Source of the DNA: an uncultured Bacteroidia bacterium | Lineage (GTDB): Bacteria; Bacteroidota; Bacteroidia; Bacteroidales; F082 | Assembly: GCA_913009755.1 (NCBI GenBank) | Contig: CAJVWU010000036.1 | Location: forward strand, 1-38,716 | DNA length: 38,716 nucleotides | Reading direction: 5' to 3' | Part shown: one piece after another, positions 17,271 to 25,400 of the stretch | Numbering within the stretch: position 1 is the first letter of the stretch | Layout of the letters: each line of letters starts with the position of its first letter | Made by a program: the position numbers and the translations under genes | Notes under the pieces: model-generated | Seen by the model: only the letters and a program-made list of their open reading frames with translations | What the model was told of the DNA's origin: nothing | Databases searched by the model: none

Positions 17271-17876
17271 TTAAAAATGATAATGAATAATTAGAGGTCG
17301 TATAAATAATCCTGTTACAATATCATTTGCAGGATCATTCGAAGAGTAGTGATAAAAAAATGTAGATAACCGTAAACCGGCTCCAAATTTTAATCTGTCG
17401 GAGCCAAAGAAAACAGATAATTCTGCTCCCACAGCTAAATCAGGTTTTGGGAGAAAGGCATCTGAGTATCCTGTAATGAGGAAAGAAGAAAAATAAGGGT
17501 TTAATTCCAGATAGTTACTTTTAAAATAGTTGTATCTTATAAACGGCCCTATTCGTGCAATCTCAATAATTACCGGACCCATTCTCCTTCTGCTCCAATC
17601 GTCACAATCTGCACAAGTGACCTTTAGGTATGGTCTAATGATACCTATGCTATATCCCAATCCAATACCTGTAGTTATTCCACCACTCCATCTTTGCTTA
17701 TTAAAAAAAGAATAACTATAATTAACAGAAAAAAGATCCCAGCCAATCATATTATTGTAGCTTTTGTTATCTAATGAATCGTTAACAGTTATCTCTTGGG
17801 CTTTTATTATAAAAAATGGAAAAATGATTAGGGTTAAAGTACATATTAACTTAATAAAAAATTTTGGGTTTTTCAT
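17271..17876 (-). CDS. Outer-membrane beta-barrel protein, hypothetical
   Basis: 201 aa with a signal peptide (KLICTLTLIIFPFFIIKAQ). About eight amphipathic strands are rich in Gly, Tyr and Phe (GGITTGIGLGYSIG, GPFIRYNYF, LKFGAGLRLSTFFYHY), ending in HYHF. A terminal aromatic residue is the usual signal for outer-membrane barrel insertion. No specific family is recognised. Its ATG overlaps the stop of the upstream gene (ATGA, 17873-17876), so the two are translationally coupled. Downstream it runs into the T9SS protein gene. The group may act together at the cell surface. Confidence 0.75.
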   Translation of the reverse strand: MKNPKFFIKLICTLTLIIFPFFIIKAQEITVNDSLDNKSYNNMIGWDLFSVNYSYSFFNKQRWSGGITTGIGLGYSIGIIRPYLKVTCADCDDWSRRRMGPVIIEIARIGPFIRYNYFKSNYLELNPYFSSFLITGYSDAFLPKPDLAVGAELSVFFGSDRLKFGAGLRLSTFFYHYSSNDPANDIVTGLFIRPLIIHYHF

Positions 17877-18532
17877 TTTATTTTACTTTTTAGTCTTTCA
17901 ATCTCTTTTTCCTGTTCAATTATATAAAGAGTAAGTTCTTCAACTTTTTGAAGCAATTTTATCTGAAGCTCGCCAAGGTTGATGCCTTCATCTTCCATTT
18001 GCCTGGCAGAAGGTATATCAGGTAAGTGCTTGTTTTCATTAACATACTTTTCAACCTCAACTAAGGGTTTTAATTTGTAGTCATTAGCAAAAACAAAATC
18101 TGCTCCTGCTGTTTCCGTCACTTTTATTTCACGGGCATGGATACCCCCGGCTACGGTCAGTTTATAATCAGGAGTTTCAGTGCCAATGCCAACTTTTCCA
18201 TCGTCTTTAAGGAAGAGTATAAAGTTTTTATAACCATTACTTCCCCAAGGTTTCCAAAAATTTAAACCGCCTTTGCTCACATTGTATTCAATGCCATATT
18301 CGCCCCAGCCTTCAGTTGTATTTTCATCTCCACCGAACAATAAGCTTGATTCCTGACCATAAATAATTTGTTGGCCTTTAACAGTAAATTCCATCGGGGT
18401 ATTTGGCGTTTCTACATTCACACTAACATGGCCGATGTGATAAATGCCATCATTATATGGACTTCAATATTGTGCTTTAACTGTTAAAGCCAATGCAATA
18501 AGAAATGCACTAAGAATAATTGATTTTTTCAT
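17873..18532 (-). pseudogene. Tail-fibre/S74-like secreted protein with in-frame TGA after the signal peptide
   Basis: The full frame starts at 18532 with a signal peptide (KKSIILSAFLIALALTVKAQ), followed at codon 23 (18464-18466) by TGA and then an uninterrupted frame to 17873. A single change from TGG (Trp) would give QYWSPYNDG and explains it. The rest contains a VGIGTETPDYKLTVAGGIHAREI-type segment and a coiled-coil end (LLQKVEELTLYIIEQEKEIERLKSKIK region). These features are typical of Bacteroidota proteins that resemble phage tail-fibre C-termini. A restart at an internal start near 18421 would lack the signal peptide. Other genes here end in TGA (for example the AAA ATPase), so genome-wide recoding of TGA is unlikely. 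Probably a nonsense mutation. Confidence 0.7.
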
Positions 18533-18863
18533 TTTTTTGTTTTTAAATTAATATTTAAGAATTTAAACTGCAGAGGTAACTTTTTTGATAATCCTTGGTT
18601 AAACTTATTTGTTTACAAATTTAATTAAAAATTTGATAAAAAAAGAAAATTCAATTTTTTTCATTCCTGTTATTTGACTTGTACATGATTTTTTTATAAA
18701 ATGGTTTCCTCAATATAATAGATTGGCGTTTAGTTAGCTATTGAAAATCCAACTACCTTAGTTCTTTGCTGACTAAAATTGTCTAATTTTGTAACCAGAT
18801 ATATTCTGATTACTTTAGTCGACTTTCTTGACAAAAAACTTATTTTGAATTGAATTTGTAATT
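18533..18863. other. AT-rich divergent intergenic region
   Basis: No gene is seen in these 331 bases. They separate the minus-strand block from the plus-strand ACP gene and should hold promoters for both sides. A minus-strand TAAATTTG lies at 18616-18623. On the plus side TTATTTTG (near 18840) is close to, but not an exact match for, the -7 consensus. Confidence 0.4.
18616..18623 (-). promoter_or_regulatory. -7 promoter element TAAATTTG (minus strand)
   Basis: This is an exact TAnnTTTG match about 84 bases upstream of the ATG at 18532, driving the tail-like/barrel/T9SS group. No -33 element was found at good spacing. Confidence 0.4.
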
Positions 18864-19100
18864 ATGACAACTTCAAAAATTAAAACAATAATGGCCGGCA
18901 TTTTTGATGTTGATGAAAAATTAATTACCGACCATCTTAAACAGAATGAATTTCAACAGTGGGATTCCCTTAAACACATTAGTTTAATTTCTGCATTTGA
19001 AGACGAATTTGATATTACCATCGAACCGGAAGAGATAAGCGCAATGACAGATTTTAAGAGCATCGTAAATATAATCAACTCAAAATTGGCTTCAAAATGA
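18864..19100 (+). CDS. Acyl carrier protein
   Basis: 78 aa with the four-helix ACP pattern. The phosphopantetheine attachment site is WDSLKHISLI (Ser35). The stretch after it is acidic (AFEDEFDITIEPEE), as usual for helix II. It is a specialised, not the fatty-acid, ACP, judging by its setting. Its stop overlaps the start of the VOC gene by four bases, and a deacetylase and an AAC(3)-like acetyltransferase follow. The FkbH-like protein at 12451 is the likely enzyme that loads it. Cytoplasmic, and active only after modification by a phosphopantetheinyl transferase, which is not in this window. Confidence 0.88.
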   Translation: MTTSKIKTIMAGIFDVDEKLITDHLKQNEFQQWDSLKHISLISAFEDEFDITIEPEEISAMTDFKSIVNIINSKLASK

Positions 19101-19489
19101 AAATTCACCATATTGGATATGCAGTTAGAGATATTCAAAAAGGAATTGGATTGTTTGAGGTCCTGGGGTTTGAAAAAAGCGGAGATACTTTGAAAGACTT
19201 GAACAGAAAAGTTTCTTTGCAATTGATGAAAAACAACGACCTTATTGTCGAATTGGTCGCTCCGACAGGAAAAGAATCTCCATTATACTCTTTTATTGAA
19301 AGAGGCGGAAGCGCTCCCTATCATTTTTGTTTTGAAACTGATGATATTGAAAAGGAAATTGTTCGTCTTAGAAAACAAAAATATACATTGATCGAGTCCA
19401 TAAAACCGGCAAAATTATTCGGCTTGAGTAAAGTTGCATTCCTGTTTAATCCGCATATCGGATTAATCGAAATTATTGAAATAAGATAA
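19097..19489 (+). CDS. VOC-family protein, methylmalonyl-CoA epimerase-like
   Basis: 130 aa, a single pair of beta-alpha-beta-beta-beta units. The four metal ligands of the epimerase subgroup are at expected places: His5 (IHHIGYAV), Gln42 (VSLQLM), His76 (PYHFCFE) and Glu125 (LIEIIE). It is close in layout to methylmalonyl-CoA epimerase, but the operon (ACP before, deacetylase two bases after) argues for an ACP-bound or sugar-linked acyl substrate. VOC proteins of this kind recur next to FkbH and ACP genes. Substrate unknown. The fold and metal site are well supported. Confidence 0.8.
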   Translation: MKIHHIGYAVRDIQKGIGLFEVLGFEKSGDTLKDLNRKVSLQLMKNNDLIVELVAPTGKESPLYSFIERGGSAPYHFCFETDDIEKEIVRLRKQKYTLIESIKPAKLFGLSKVAFLFNPHIGLIEIIEIR

Positions 19490-19491
19490 AA

Positions 19492-20553
19492 ATGAAAAGG
19501 ATTAAAATTTTCCTTACTTTCGATTACGAACTCCCCTTAGGTGGCATTGCACAATCATACAGCCACAGCTTATTCGAACCCACCGAAAAGCTACTGGAAA
19601 AGGCCAATGAACTTAAAGTTCCACTGGTTTTCTTTGCCGATATTTTAAGTTACATCAAATTCAGGGAATGGGAAGAACACAATTATACGGAACCCTTCAA
19701 AAAACAGCTTGAAAAAGTTTTGCAGTCCGGTCACGATGTACAGTTGCACCTGCATCCCCATTGGCTGGATTCAAACTATGCAGAAGGTAAACTCATCCCT
19801 TCCGGGAAATTTTCACTTTCCGATTTTGCAGATAATAATCCTCCTGACAATATTGAAGGAATGATTAGTACCGGCATACAAGAACTAAAAGCCATCTGTG
19901 AAAAAGCACAAAGTAATTATCAGTGTATTGCCTTTCGGGCCGGCGGTTATAATTTATGGCCTGAAACAAGTACCATCTTAAACAGCCTGTTCAAACACGG
20001 CATCCGGTTCGACAGTTCCATTTGCCGCGGCTATTATTATAAATCAGACACTTCACTGGTTGATTACCGGAATATTCCTGATAAAGCAAACTGGTATTTA
20101 CCCCTTAATGGAGATTTGTCAAAAGAGGGGAAAGAGGAAAAGGGCATCCTGGAAATCCCCATAGCAGGAAAACCCAAAGGCATTTTTGAAATGCCAACGG
20201 CTTTAAAGCTTGGGAAGTACAGTTACCGGGCGGTCGAAAATCGTGGCAAAATTGTTCATACTGCCAGCAACATCAACAGAAAGGATAAACTTAAACAGCT
20301 TTTTTCAAGCCGTATGCTAACGGTTGATAACCATACGTATTCCCCCGGTTATATGATGAAAATACTGGATTATAACATCAATAAATACGGTAAAGAAAAG
20401 GAGGTGCTGTTCAGCCTGATAGGCCATCCCAAGTCAATGGGTGAATATCACCTGTATTTGCTGGCCTCGTTTGTACAGAATGCCAGGGAAAAGTATGGCA
20501 ACAGGCTTGAGTTTGTAACATTTCGTGATATCTTTGAAAGAAAAAAATTATAG
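19492..20553 (+). CDS. Divergent polysaccharide deacetylase-like protein (NodB fold)
   Basis: 353 aa. The N-terminal MKRIKIFLTFDYELPLGG has TFDYE where classical NodB enzymes have TFDD (Asp11). The metal-binding region is GHDVQLHLHPHW (His86, His88, His90), and RAGGYN (from Arg149) matches motif 3. No signal peptide, so it acts in the cytoplasm, probably on a nucleotide- or lipid-linked amino sugar. It follows the VOC gene by two bases and precedes an AAC(3)-type acetyltransferase; deacetylation followed by re-acylation is an attractive reading. The first 16 codons of a close relative survive as a fragment at 25401-25454. Confidence 0.75.
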   Translation: MKRIKIFLTFDYELPLGGIAQSYSHSLFEPTEKLLEKANELKVPLVFFADILSYIKFREWEEHNYTEPFKKQLEKVLQSGHDVQLHLHPHWLDSNYAEGKLIPSGKFSLSDFADNNPPDNIEGMISTGIQELKAICEKAQSNYQCIAFRAGGYNLWPETSTILNSLFKHGIRFDSSICRGYYYKSDTSLVDYRNIPDKANWYLPLNGDLSKEGKEEKGILEIPIAGKPKGIFEMPTALKLGKYSYRAVENRGKIVHTASNINRKDKLKQLFSSRMLTVDNHTYSPGYMMKILDYNINKYGKEKEVLFSLIGHPKSMGEYHLYLLASFVQNAREKYGNRLEFVTFRDIFERKKL

Positions 20554-20626
20554 CAATAAATCAACCGCAACAGTTCTTTTTCAGCTTATCCGGGAAGAGT
20601 TCGGTAAAAATAAAAAACTTTTTTGA

Positions 20627-21490
20627 ATGAGTATTTCAGACCAATTATACAAAGTGTTGCCCCAGAGTGCTTTTGTATTTTTGCGCAATCTATATCGGAA
20701 ATACCAGCATTTCAGGTATCCGAAATTTTCAGAAGAAGAATTTCAGGCTATCCTTACCGAAAAAGCAGGAATAAAAAAAGGGATGACGGTGTTTATTCAC
20801 AGTTCGATTGACAAGCTGAACCTTGATTTTTCACCTTTCCGGTTGCTTGAAATTTTGCTGGAAACAGTTGGCGATGAAGGAACGTTGCTTTTTCCCTGCT
20901 GGCATTACAAAGGCCGGGCCGCCGATTTTTTAAAAGATAAAAATGCCGCATTCAACGTAAAAAAATCACCCACTGCGATGGGCCTGTTGCCGGAACTGGC
21001 AAGGCGTTACCCTTCTGCAATCCGCAGCCTGCACCCGACAGCATCTGTTGTGGCAATCGGGAAACTGGCCAAAACCCTTACTTCGGAACATCATCTCGAT
21101 ATTTACCCCAATGGCGTTAAAAGTCCGCTTTACAAAATGATGGATTATGAATCGAGGATCATCGGATTGGGGGAAAGAGTGGTAAGCCTTTCATTTGTTC
21201 ATGTGGTTGAAGACATCATGAAAGATAAATTTCCTGTAAAAACTTTAGAACCTGAAGTGAGGAAGCTAAAGGTAATTGACGGTGATGGTAAAACACAGTA
21301 TTACAATACTTTGATTCCTTCAAAAGAAATCCGGAACAGGGATATTGTGAAATACATGGATAAATTTATGGATACTTCTGTTTACGAGCCGTTTAGCGTA
21401 AGAGGCGTGCATTTTTTCACCATCAAACCAAAAGAACTTTTTGCAAAAATGGAAAAGCTTGCAGCGCAGAACATCACGATTTATGATTAA
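20627..21490 (+). CDS. AAC(3)-family N-acetyltransferase
   Basis: 287 aa with the antibiotic N-acetyltransferase (AAC(3)) fold markers: MTVFIHSSIDKL, DEGTLLFPCWHY, SPTAMGLLPELARR and SLHPTASVVAIG, which holds the family's conserved His-Pro-x-x-Ser. Family members acetylate 2-deoxystreptamine antibiotics. Many chromosomal relatives in surface-polysaccharide loci instead acylate amino sugars, which fits the ACP, VOC and deacetylase neighbours. Antibiotic resistance should not be assumed. It closes the plus-strand operon. The RAYT-linked repeats begin 14 bases after its stop. Confidence 0.8.
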   Translation: MSISDQLYKVLPQSAFVFLRNLYRKYQHFRYPKFSEEEFQAILTEKAGIKKGMTVFIHSSIDKLNLDFSPFRLLEILLETVGDEGTLLFPCWHYKGRAADFLKDKNAAFNVKKSPTAMGLLPELARRYPSAIRSLHPTASVVAIGKLAKTLTSEHHLDIYPNGVKSPLYKMMDYESRIIGLGERVVSLSFVHVVEDIMKDKFPVKTLEPEVRKLKVIDGDGKTQYYNTLIPSKEIRNRDIVKYMDKFMDTSVYEPFSVRGVHFFTIKPKELFAKMEKLAAQNITIYD

Positions 21491-21503
21491 ATGACCACAT
21501 CTC

Positions 21504-21700
21504 GTCCTCGTTGCAAACGAGGACAAGTTTCAGTTTGTACTTCACATCACATCTCGTCCTCGTTTGCAACGAGGATGCTTTACTCGTTTGCAACGAGGAC
21601 GGCTCTATTCACGCATTTGCAATGCACACAGCCTGTCATATTTGAAGAAAAGCCGCATTAAAAATGCTGACATAAATATGTCCTCGTTGCAAACGAGGAC
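21504..21700. repeat. REP-like unit upstream of the RAYT gene (locus 2)
   Basis: A lone right-end hairpin (21504-21524) is followed by one full unit (21556-21700) of the family described at 10429. Here the left hairpin ends GAGGAT and is followed by GCTTTAC and a second partial copy, so it is partly duplicated. The unit ends 32 bases before the RAYT start. Confidence 0.85.
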
Positions 21701-21732
21701 AAGTTTTGAGATAAATTTCATATATTTGTTTT

Positions 21733-22290
21733 ATGTCAGGGGATCGATATTTTATAAGTGACCAAGGTGCAATGTACTTTTTAACCTTCACCGTTATTGA
21801 CTGGGTGGACGTTTTTACCAGAAAGAAATATAAACTGGAGATTGTTGACTCATTGAATTATTGTGTTCAGGAAAAAGGGCTTATTATTTATGCATGGGTT
21901 ATTATGAGCAATCATGTACATGTTATATGGCAGGCAAAGGAAGGGTTTCAGTTATCGCCGATTATTCGTGACTTTAAAAAATTCATTGCTAAAAAAATCA
22001 TTTCGCTGATTGAAAATGAAAATGAAAGCAGAAAAATCTGGATGCTCAAAAAGTTTGAATTTGCCGGTAAGAGATTAAAACGAATCTCAAAATATAAATT
22101 TTGGAAAGATGACAATCATGCCATTTTTCTTGATCCTTTTTGGCCCGAAATGATTGATCAAAAACTTGATTACATACATAATAATCCTGTTAAAGCTATG
22201 CTGGTAGATGAACCCTATCACTATATTTTTAGTTCGGCAATTGATTATTATGGCGATAAAGGATTAGTTGAAATTGAATTATTGAAGTAA
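21733..22290 (+). CDS. REP-associated tyrosine transposase (RAYT, Y1/HUH family)
   Basis: 185 aa. A single-domain Y1 transposase with the HUH-type motif MSNHVHVIWQ (His61, His63) and the family's C-terminal LDYIHNNPVKAMLV block, where Tyr147 is the candidate nucleophile. RAYTs are domesticated relatives of IS200/IS605 transposases that nick and join single-stranded REP hairpins, and they are believed to spread REP/REPIN elements. Here one unit lies upstream and three lie downstream, with five more at 10429-11170, all sharing the same hairpins. The gene is intact. The start at 21733 gives the expected N-terminus with a YFLTFTVIDW strand. Confidence 0.9.
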   Translation: MSGDRYFISDQGAMYFLTFTVIDWVDVFTRKKYKLEIVDSLNYCVQEKGLIIYAWVIMSNHVHVIWQAKEGFQLSPIIRDFKKFIAKKIISLIENENESRKIWMLKKFEFAGKRLKRISKYKFWKDDNHAIFLDPFWPEMIDQKLDYIHNNPVKAMLVDEPYHYIFSSAIDYYGDKGLVEIELLK

Positions 22291-22296
22291 TACCTC

Positions 22297-22866
22297 GTCC
22301 TCGTTTGCAACGAGGATGCTTTACTCGTTTGCAACGAGGATGCTTTATTCGTTTGCAACGAGGACGGCTCTGTTCATGCATTTGCAATGCACACTGCCTG
22401 CCTTGTCTGATGCAACTGAAAAACCGCATTAAAAATGCTGACATAAATATGTCCTCGTTGCAAACGAGGACAAGTTTCAGTTTGTACTTCACATCACATC
22501 TCGTCCTCGTTTGCAACGAGGATGCTTTACTCGTTTGCAACGAGGACGGCTCTGTTCATGCATTTGCAATGCACATTGCCTGCCTTATTTGATGCAAATG
22601 AAAAGCCGCATTAAAAATGCTGACATAAATATGTCCTCGTTGCAAACGAGGACAAGTTTCAGTTTGTACTTCACATCACATCTCACATCTCGTCCTCGTT
22701 TGCAACGAGGATGCTTTACTCGTTTGCAACGAGGATGCTTTACTCGTTTGCAACGAGGACGGCTCTATTCATGCATTTGCAATGCACATTGCCTGCCTTA
22801 TTTGATGCAACTGAAAAGCCGCATTAAAAATGCTGACATAAATATGTCCTCGTTGCAAACGAGGAC
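22297..22866. repeat. Three REP-like units downstream of the RAYT gene (locus 3)
   Basis: Units lie at 22297-22471, 22503-22653 and 22692-22866. They share the inner and right hairpins of the 10429 family but have expanded left ends. A 24-base piece (CGTTTGCAACGAGGATGCTT plus TACT) is repeated twice, once and twice in these units before the usual GAGGACGG. The first unit begins 7 bases after the RAYT stop. Confidence 0.9.
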
Positions 22867-22975
22867 AAGTTTTTGAGTTTTTTAACTTCTTTTTATGTGT
22901 AAACAGATATTTCTTTACTTTTAAACCATTAAAATTTAACAGATGTCAAACTGTAATATTCTCATCGTTTATCCC
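22867..22975 (+). repeat. Duplicated leader segment, copy B
   Basis: This is the copy of the buk leader and first 11 codons (see 11171-11278), directly following a repeat unit. It supplies the 5' region and start codon of the secreted protein at 22943. Confidence 0.85.
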
Positions 22976-25399
22976 CTTTTTCTGCTCCTGTTTTTATTTA
23001 TCATAAATGTTGCCCCGGCGCAAACCTTTTATAACGACCTGGAAGATTCCACATATTCCGCCCCCTGGATCAATGTTCAGATTTCCGATAGCGGCAATGC
23101 CCGGTCAGGAAATCATTTTTCGCTGAACGACGGTGAAATCCCTTATGGTCTTGGGATTGAAATGCCGTTTCCCGATGAGGTAAAAAACAAAAATACAGTT
23201 GTAAAAATTGAAGGCTGGGTAGAAAACAGGGGTGGTCCGGGACAGGCAACCTTTGTGATCAGTCTGGATGCGAAAGGGAAATCCTGGTTCTGGAAGGGAA
23301 TAGACCTTTCAAAAATATTGAAGGAGAAAAATCAGTGGGCCCGGTTTTCCGATTCGTTGCTCATCCCTGCCAATGTTACGGCTACTGCCATTTTTAAAGC
23401 CTATCTGTGGAACCGGGCAAAGAATGACACCATTGCCATTGATGACCTGAAATTTGAATTTTCCCCTTTCCCCAATCCCACGTATGTGCCCGAATTAAAT
23501 CCGGAGCGGATTTATGATACTCTGGAAAAAGGCAACATTCTGTTTACCAATAATTTTTATCAGATTGAATATATCCCTGCAAAGGGCAGGGTTTCCATAT
23601 TAAATACTTACGAAAAAAGGATTGTCAATTCCCTCAGTTTATACAGCGAAAGGGAAACAGGCGGGGATACTTTAACGGCTGTGTCAGATATGGAACTTGT
23701 TTCGGTGAAAAAAAGAAGCCATGGGGCCGACATCCGTTTTGAAGCAAAACAGAAAACATCAAAAGTGACACTGATCCTGCAATGCAACACTGATCTTCCC
23801 GGTATCCGTTTTTTGATTAATGAAAAGTATGCAACAGATCAGGAAATCATCCGCGAATCGGTTGTTCTGGAAAGCAATGAGAGCGTAACCACAGTGTATC
23901 GTTCAAACCGGAAGTCAGATACCGGCAATTTTCAGCCTGAATACTGGCTCGACAAAGAAGGGGTGAAATTTGGTAATCATGACAACACATGGCTGGTTTA
24001 TCACGCCCCCGACGTTTCTTCGCTGCAGCTCAAAACGGATAAAAAACAACTTTGGGTCAATCTGGATTATGAAAAAGACCATCCTTTTCTCCATTTTCCC
24101 CTGAACAATGACACGACTGACGAAAAAGCGGACTGGTCGGAAAGCACTTACAAAAAAGGGGCAAAAAGGCAGTTCTCGTTTACGGTTTATGTCGGGATAC
24201 CTGTCGGCCCGCTGCCCCGTTTTATGAAAAACCCAGAGGGTTACCTGGCCACCTACATCTGGACCGGGCATGCCGATTTTACGGATATCAGGACAAACCG
24301 GGCGGTTTATTTCGGCTCCGAAAACATCGTGAATGCCAACAATGCCTCCGGTGGTTTTGTGAAATATCATATTCCGGTGACCAAAAGTGTTTTTTACGAT
24401 AATCCTGACGGGGTAACCAATACGAAAGATTCGGACGGCCTTATCAACAGTCTGGAATGTTCCATCATGACCGATTCTTCCTTTTACAGCTTGCTTGAAC
24501 AATTGCACAAACAGGGGGATGAAATTTGCCTGCACACGCCTGAAAATTATACCTCAACCCACAAAAGGATGAAAACGGCCCTCCGTTTTATGCGTGATCA
24601 CTTTGGCTCACCCACATGGATTGACCACGGTTACAACAACCACCTGGAAAACAACCGCGAAGACCTGGTTTGTGACGGAACGGTCAGAAAATCGGGGAAT
24701 TATATGCTGAAGCTTTGGAAAAAATACGGGGTCCGCTATTTTTATAATCCTTATTATGAAGATTATTCAACTTTTGGGAAGTGGGCTTTTTTTGATTTTA
24801 CGGGAAAACCCTATGCCGGATTTGGTGATTTTTTGCCCAACCCCGATTTCTGGAAACATCCTACCCGGACCGGCGATATTGTTCACTGGCCTACAAAAGG
24901 TGTTTTTTATGCCCCCCGTGAAAGCGACTGGAATTATTACTTTAACGACCAGGTTTTGAATGAGTTTATTGCGGAAAGGGGTGTTAAGATCAACCATTGC
25001 TATCCGCCACGGGTTAACCCGGCAAAAGGGTTTTGGGAATATGGCCCTGACAGTACCATCATTGCAGCACCGGGTTTTAACAATACCCTTAAAAGAATGT
25101 TCGCCTTAAAAAAGGCAGGGTTACTGAATGTGACTACCATTAAAGATTTTCTGGACTATCGTCTGGCTGTTGAAAATGTAAAATATGACATACTGCCCGA
25201 TGGAAGTGTAAAAGTGACCAATATGGGAAACAAAAAAATTAACGGTTTATCATTTGTTCTCCAGGCTGACTCAGTCGGAGGGGATGGCTTGAAACCTGAA
25301 CAGAAAATAGTTGACCGGGAGATTGTTTTCTGGTTTGATTTGAAAGCAGGTGAGAGTAAGGTGATCGCATCAGAAAAAGAACATGCTTTAATGCAATAA
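22943..25399 (+). CDS. Secreted polysaccharide-deacetylase-like protein with chimeric N-terminus
   Basis: 818 aa. Residues 1-11 match the butyrate kinase N-terminus (shared CNILIVYP); they run into a hydrophobic stretch (LFLLLFLFIINVAPAQ) that completes a signal peptide. Residues of about 30-180 look like a carbohydrate-binding beta-sandwich. The middle part is beta-rich. The C-terminal part has LHTPENYTSTH and WIDHGYNNHLE, resembling the His motifs of NodB-like or glycoside-hydrolase barrels, and ends with a small beta domain. A cell-envelope or extracellular glycan substrate is likely, but the exact reaction is not clear. The expression signals and start codon come from the duplicated buk leader. 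The gene is followed one base later by a deacetylase fragment. Confidence 0.65.
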   Translation: MSNCNILIVYPLFLLLFLFIINVAPAQTFYNDLEDSTYSAPWINVQISDSGNARSGNHFSLNDGEIPYGLGIEMPFPDEVKNKNTVVKIEGWVENRGGPGQATFVISLDAKGKSWFWKGIDLSKILKEKNQWARFSDSLLIPANVTATAIFKAYLWNRAKNDTIAIDDLKFEFSPFPNPTYVPELNPERIYDTLEKGNILFTNNFYQIEYIPAKGRVSILNTYEKRIVNSLSLYSERETGGDTLTAVSDMELVSVKKRSHGADIRFEAKQKTSKVTLILQCNTDLPGIRFLINEKYATDQEIIRESVVLESNESVTTVYRSNRKSDTGNFQPEYWLDKEGVKFGNHDNTWLVYHAPDVSSLQLKTDKKQLWVNLDYEKDHPFLHFPLNNDTTDEKADWSESTYKKGAKRQFSFTVYVGIPVGPLPRFMKNPEGYLATYIWTGHADFTDIRTNRAVYFGSENIVNANNASGGFVKYHIPVTKSVFYDNPDGVTNTKDSDGLINSLECSIMTDSSFYSLLEQLHKQGDEICLHTPENYTSTHKRMKTALRFMRDHFGSPTWIDHGYNNHLENNREDLVCDGTVRKSGNYMLKLWKKYGVRYFYNPYYEDYSTFGKWAFFDFTGKPYAGFGDFLPNPDFWKHPTRTGDIVHWPTKGVFYAPRESDWNYYFNDQVLNEFIAERGVKINHCYPPRVNPAKGFWEYGPDSTIIAAPGFNNTLKRMFALKKAGLLNVTTIKDFLDYRLAVENVKYDILPDGSVKVTNMGNKKINGLSFVLQADSVGGDGLKPEQKIVDREIVFWFDLKAGESKVIASEKEHALMQ

Positions 25400-25400
25400 A

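Noticed and set aside
18464-18466. Recoding of TGA as Trp in this organism
   Set aside because: Several intact genes in the window end with TGA at family-typical C-termini, for example the AAA ATPase at 2903.
20627-21490. Aminoglycoside resistance gene
   Set aside because: The AAC(3) fold is also used for amino-sugar acylation, and the operon context favours that role.
22229-22876. Cysteine- and arginine-rich proteins (LQRGCFTRLQRG type) read through the repeats
   Set aside because: They arise from translating the palindromic units in several frames and have no independent start signals or domains.
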